Of a stretch of DNA of 64,000 nt, positions 60,872 through 64,000 are shown piece after piece; position 1 is the stretch's first letter; the number at the start of each line of letters is the position of its first letter. The DNA is taken from assembly GCA_964471115.1 (NCBI GenBank), contig CAYYFE010000015.1:16098-80097 (forward strand). Direction: 5' to 3'. The notes under the pieces are model-generated. The model did not search any database and was not told the origin of the DNA. It saw only the letters and a list, made by a program, of their open reading frames with translations. The stretch comes from SYFT01 sp964471115. GTDB lineage: Bacteria; Acidobacteriota; Vicinamibacteria; Vicinamibacterales; SCN-69-37. Both the position numbers and the translations under genes were made by a program.

Positions 60872-61822
60872 TCAGCGCAGTTTGGTCACCCAGAGCGGCG
60901 AATCTTTCTTGGGCAGGTCGCAGGACCGGCAAATCTCGGGTCCGCCGCTTTCCAGGTGCTGGCGCCGCACGTCGAGATAGGCCGGCGAGTTCCACACCTG
61001 CGCGATGGACTGCGTCCGCAGGTCGCCGAGGATGTGCCGGCCGTCGAAATCCGCGCAGCACAGCGACACCCGGCCGTCCCACAACACCGTGAACGTCTGC
61101 CACATCCGGTAACACGGATAGGTCACGTTCGACGTGGCATTCAGCGTCCCGGCCCAGTTGTGCAGGTCGGTGATGTGAATCTTGTCGGCCACCTGCCGCC
61201 AGTGATCGATGAAGGCCTGTTCGTCGGCGGAGTTGTCCTGGCGCACGAACGACAGGATGAGTTTGGGCCGCACCTTGCCGGCGGCCTTGCGCAGCCGCAC
61301 CAGCGTCTCGATGTTCCGGATCACATCGTCGTAGCTGAGGTTGAGGCGGGTGCTCTCGAAGACCTCCTTGCCCGACGCATCGACGCTGATGTTGATGGCG
61401 TCCAGGCCCGCGTCGATCATCCCCTGCGCGATCTCCTCGGTGATGAGCGACCCGTTGCTGATCATGCCGACCTCGGCGATGCCGCGCTGCTTCGCATAGC
61501 GCACCTTCTCGACCAGCTGACGGTCGAGGAACGGTTCGCCGTAGTTGTGCACGCGGACGTGGGTGATCCCCAGCGCGGCGCATTCATCCACGACCTTGCG
61601 GAACAGGTCCATGTCCATGACGCCCTGCCGCCGGTACATGTCGTCGCGCGGGCAGAACACACACTTGGCGTTGCAGAGATTCGTGCTCTCGATCTGGACG
61701 ATGTCGGGCCAGCGCACCGCCTTCGTGCGGCCGGTGGCCAGCATGACCTTGCGGACCGTGCGGGCGTGCCGCAGCAGGACCCGTTCGGCCGCCTTGCGCG
61801 CGCGGGTGGACAGTCCGGGCAC
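60872..61822 (-). CDS. Radical SAM enzyme with SPASM-like C-terminus
   Basis: 316 residues. Basic N-terminus, then CNAKCVFC (4Fe-4S) at ~50 in IQIESTNLCNAKCVFCPRDDMYRRQGVMD, HNYGEPFLDRQLVEKVRYAK, MISNGSLITEEIAQGM and NISVDASGKEVFE. C-terminal Cys are in TYPCYRMWQTFTVLWDGRVSLCCADFDGRHILGDL and GPEICRSCDLP, as in SPASM proteins. Gene order (GT-B, SDR epimerase, radical SAM) suggests a sugar or lipid modification, but the reaction is unknown. Starts 3 bp after the epimerase stop. Confidence 0.9.
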   Translation of the reverse strand: MPGLSTRARKAAERVLLRHARTVRKVMLATGRTKAVRWPDIVQIESTNLCNAKCVFCPRDDMYRRQGVMDMDLFRKVVDECAALGITHVRVHNYGEPFLDRQLVEKVRYAKQRGIAEVGMISNGSLITEEIAQGMIDAGLDAINISVDASGKEVFESTRLNLSYDDVIRNIETLVRLRKAAGKVRPKLILSFVRQDNSADEQAFIDHWRQVADKIHITDLHNWAGTLNATSNVTYPCYRMWQTFTVLWDGRVSLCCADFDGRHILGDLRTQSIAQVWNSPAYLDVRRQHLESGGPEICRSCDLPKKDSPLWVTKLR

Positions 61823-61825
61823 GGC

Positions 61826-62803
61826 TCAGGCGCCCTGCGCCGCCGCGGCGCGTTCGTGCGCGATGACGCGCTGCAGAATCTCGTCGAGCGTGACGGTGGG
61901 CCGGTACCCCACCGCGGCTGCGATCTTGCCCAGCGCCGGCACCCGGCGGGGCATGTCCTCGAACCCGGCCTCGTACGCCTCGTCGTACGGAATCGTCACG
62001 ATGTCCGACGTCGACCCCGTCAGGGTCTTCACGCGCGCGGCCAGGTCCAGAATGCTGATTTCCTCGTCGTTGCCGATGTTGAACACCTCGCCGACGGCCG
62101 CCGGCGATCGCATCAGTCCCAGCAGCCCGGAAACGACATCGCCGACATACGTGAACGAGCGCGTCTGCGTGCCGTCGCCATACACCGTGATGGGGTCGCC
62201 GGCCAGCGCCTGCCGGATGAAGTTCGGAATCACCATGCCGTAGCGCCCGGTCTGCCGCGGTCCCACCGTGTTGAACAGGCGGACGATGATGACGGGCTGG
62301 CGGAATTCCTTGTGATAGGCCAGCGCCAGGAACTCGTCGAGGGCCTTGCTGCACGCGTACGCCCAGCGATGTTTCATCGTGGGGCCCATGACCAGGTCCG
62401 CGTCCTCGCTGAACGGCACCGCGGTGCTCTTGCCGTAGACCTCCGACGTCGAGAAGATGACCACCGGCGTCCGGCGGCGGCGGGCCTGCCGCAGGACGAC
62501 TTCGGTGCCATGCACGTTCGTTTCGATCGTGCGGACCGGCGCCTCGACGATGAGTTTGACGCCGACGGCGGCGGCCAGATGGAAGACGAAGTCCGCGCGG
62601 TCCACCAGCGGGCCGACCACGGCTTCGTCCATGACCGAGCCGATCGTGACGTGCAGGCCGGGGTGTCCCGCCGCGCCGGCCAGGTTGTCGAGTGATCCGG
62701 TGGACAGATCATCGAGCACCTCGACGTGGTGCCCGTCGGCCAGCAACGCGTCGCACAGGTGCGAGCCCACGAATCCGGCGCCGCCGGTCAACAACACACG
62801 CAT
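61826..62803 (-). CDS. Extended SDR NAD-dependent epimerase/dehydratase for nucleotide sugars
   Basis: 325 residues. Nucleotide-binding GGAGFVGSHLCDALL, DDLSTGSLDNL, the active-site pair in FSTSEVYGKS (Ser) and YACSK (Tyr/Lys), and NTVGPRQTGRYGMVIPNFIRQAL with a sugar-nucleotide contact loop. It matches the UDP-glucose epimerase / UDP-glucuronate decarboxylase / dTDP-glucose dehydratase superfamily; exact substrate not determined. It makes an activated sugar for the glycan. Starts 4 bp after the stop of the GT-B-like gene. Confidence 0.92.
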   Translation of the reverse strand: MRVLLTGGAGFVGSHLCDALLADGHHVEVLDDLSTGSLDNLAGAAGHPGLHVTIGSVMDEAVVGPLVDRADFVFHLAAAVGVKLIVEAPVRTIETNVHGTEVVLRQARRRRTPVVIFSTSEVYGKSTAVPFSEDADLVMGPTMKHRWAYACSKALDEFLALAYHKEFRQPVIIVRLFNTVGPRQTGRYGMVIPNFIRQALAGDPITVYGDGTQTRSFTYVGDVVSGLLGLMRSPAAVGEVFNIGNDEEISILDLAARVKTLTGSTSDIVTIPYDEAYEAGFEDMPRRVPALGKIAAAVGYRPTVTLDEILQRVIAHERAAAAQGA

Positions 62804-62807
62804 CGAT

Positions 62808-64000
62808 TCACTGACTCGCTTTCCCGTCGCGCAGGATCAGGGCGGCCGCCTCACGCGCCGCCGTCCCGGCAGGCCGGAGGCCGTGGGCGTCGACAAACGC
62901 CCGTGCCGCCTCGCGCAGACGGATCCGAACCTCTCGATCATACAGGACGGCGGTGAGGGCCGGTCCGACCCGGTCGGGCGTCTCGGCCCCGCACATCACG
63001 CCGGCGTCCACGAACGGGGTCAGGTTGTTCGGCAGCCCGAGCACCAGCGCGGGAATGCCCAACGGCAGGCCGTCGATGGCCACCGTCGAGTTTTTCGTGA
63101 GGATCAGATCCGCGGCGGCGAGCAGGCGGGCCAGGTCGGCCTGGGCGTCGGCCACGATCACGTTGGCGTGTCCGGCGGCCAGCGGCGCGTACGCGCCCGC
63201 GGCGTCGGCCGGATGCGGCTTGATGACGAGGCGGACCCGCGGGTCGGCGGCCACGGCGGCGATGAGCGGCGGCAGGTCGTCGCGCACTTCGGTGAACTTG
63301 GCCGCGAGGACGGCCAGTCGATCCGTGTCGGCCGTCACGCCGAACCCAGCGCGCGTGGCCTCGCGGTCGGCCGGTGTCAGCGCGGTCAGCGTCGCGGCCA
63401 GCGCATCGAGCCGGGCGCTGCCGGTGACCGCGAGACGATCGGCCGGGAAGTGGCCCGCGTCGCGGAGAAACGCCTCGGCGTACCGGTCGAACAGCAGCGT
63501 CAGATCGGGAATCGGGCAGCCGCGGTCGCCGGCCAGATCGCGAAGTTCGTCGGGTTCGTGACGGTAGTTGAGCCAGTGCCGGTAGATGAAGCCGTGCTGC
63601 AGGCCGATGGAGCGGATGCCGCGCCGGCGCGCTTCGAGGACCAGCGCGCGGCCGACGCCGCCCGCCTCGGCGTAGGTCACCGCCGTGTGCGGGGCGAGCA
63701 GGTCGAGGGCGGCCCCGGCTTCGTCCATGGTGCGCGCCGACCACGGCCACTGGACGGTCGCCGCGCCGCGCAGGTCCTCGGCGAGGACGTCCCAGAGGTC
63801 GACGCCGTCCACCCGCGCGGCGTCGCGAATCGCGTCGCCGCGCGTGAGCGCGCCGGCCAGCGCCTCGCGTTGGCGCCACAGTGCAAACGCGCCGCGCAGC
63901 GCGCGCAGGGGGGTGAGGGCCACCAGGGTGTCCAGCGGGGCCGCGGTCCGGGCCGCGGCCGGGGCCTTGCCCACGCCGACGAGCGTGAGCGCGCCGGGGC
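62808..64000 (-). CDS. GT-B-like / CDP-glycerol-glycerophosphotransferase-like protein, 5' end beyond the window
   Basis: At least 397 residues. An in-frame GTG at 63974 exists, but the frame stays open to the edge and encodes a beta-strand-like ALTLVGVG, so the real start is probably outside. GT-B features are GIRSIGLQHGFIYRHWLNY, RLAVTGSARLDAL, DPRVRLVIKPHPADAAGAY, LLAAADLILTKNSTVAIDGLPLGIPALVLGLPNN, as in capsule and teichoic-type glycosyltransferases of the CDP-glycerol/surface-carbohydrate group. It would act on the glycan in the cytoplasm. First known gene of the right-edge unit. Confidence 0.8.
   Translation of the reverse strand, partial: PGALTLVGVGKAPAAARTAAPLDTLVALTPLRALRGAFALWRQREALAGALTRGDAIRDAARVDGVDLWDVLAEDLRGAATVQWPWSARTMDEAGAALDLLAPHTAVTYAEAGGVGRALVLEARRRGIRSIGLQHGFIYRHWLNYRHEPDELRDLAGDRGCPIPDLTLLFDRYAEAFLRDAGHFPADRLAVTGSARLDALAATLTALTPADREATRAGFGVTADTDRLAVLAAKFTEVRDDLPPLIAAVAADPRVRLVIKPHPADAAGAYAPLAAGHANVIVADAQADLARLLAAADLILTKNSTVAIDGLPLGIPALVLGLPNNLTPFVDAGVMCGAETPDRVGPALTAVLYDREVRIRLREAARAFVDAHGLRPAGTAAREAAALILRDGKASQ

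Overview
The window is a GC-rich, densely coding bacterial segment. I infer an acidobacterium, most likely of the Vicinamibacteria type. The main clues are the MacB/FtsX permease of the acidobacterial duplicated kind, the paired secreted vWA proteins, a fused CobA-HemD, and many long secreted hydrolases and TonB-type proteins. No rRNA, tRNA, CRISPR array, insertion sequence or phage gene was recognised. Genes run in tight units with 1-4 base stop/start overlaps.

Layout. 1-11.6 kb: end of a gamma-glutamyltransferase-like protein, an ABC permease, NAD synthetase, a membrane protein, a TonB-dependent receptor, then a minus-strand operon of two vWA proteins and the tetrapyrrole enzyme CobA-HemD. 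11.6-14.0 kb: the membrane (F0) half of ATP synthase, without F1. 14.1-19.7 kb: DMT exporter, desaturase, a small ribbon-helix-helix protein, a GT87-like mannosyltransferase and the GTPase TypA/BipA. 19.7-29.1 kb: a TPR protein coupled to a two-gene cytochrome bc complex (Rieske plus a cytochrome b carrying two C-terminal haem-c sites), an acyl-CoA ligase, an HD hydrolase, a DcuC-like carrier and a penicillin-acylase-like hydrolase. 29.2-38.0 kb: MarR regulator, a sulfite dehydrogenase pair (SoxC-like plus cytochrome c) divergent from a metallo-beta-lactamase, a DUF885 protein, a beta-propeller, a fused E1 2-oxoacid dehydrogenase and a cupin.

38.0-64 kb is mostly a surface-glycan region. It has four transcription units: a leftward unit (48.3 to 40.4 kb: two GT39-like enzymes, methyltransferase, GNAT, polysaccharide deacetylase, GT4, YqeY) followed by murJ and a rhomboid protease; a divergent rightward unit (GT2, SGNH, MBOAT); a leftward unit (methyltransferase, flippase, GT39-like, two radical-SAM enzymes); and a leftward unit at the right edge (GT-B-like protein, SDR epimerase, radical-SAM enzyme). 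A polyprenyl-phosphate sugar made by the GT2 could feed the GT-C enzymes; MBOAT plus SGNH suggest O-acetylation; the flippase suggests lipid-linked export. No initiating phosphoglycosyltransferase or Wzz was seen.

Two genome-wide habits stand out. First, at least ten short-period arrays (7, 8 or 10 bp units, a different word at each type of locus) fill gene junctions from the stop codon onwards, or sit in frame inside genes. Three word families recur at distant loci or interrupt one glycosyltransferase gene, where copy-number change would shift frame. Second, at least eight genes at the head of transcription units have a -10-like hexamer exactly 6 nt before the start codon, implying leaderless mRNAs.
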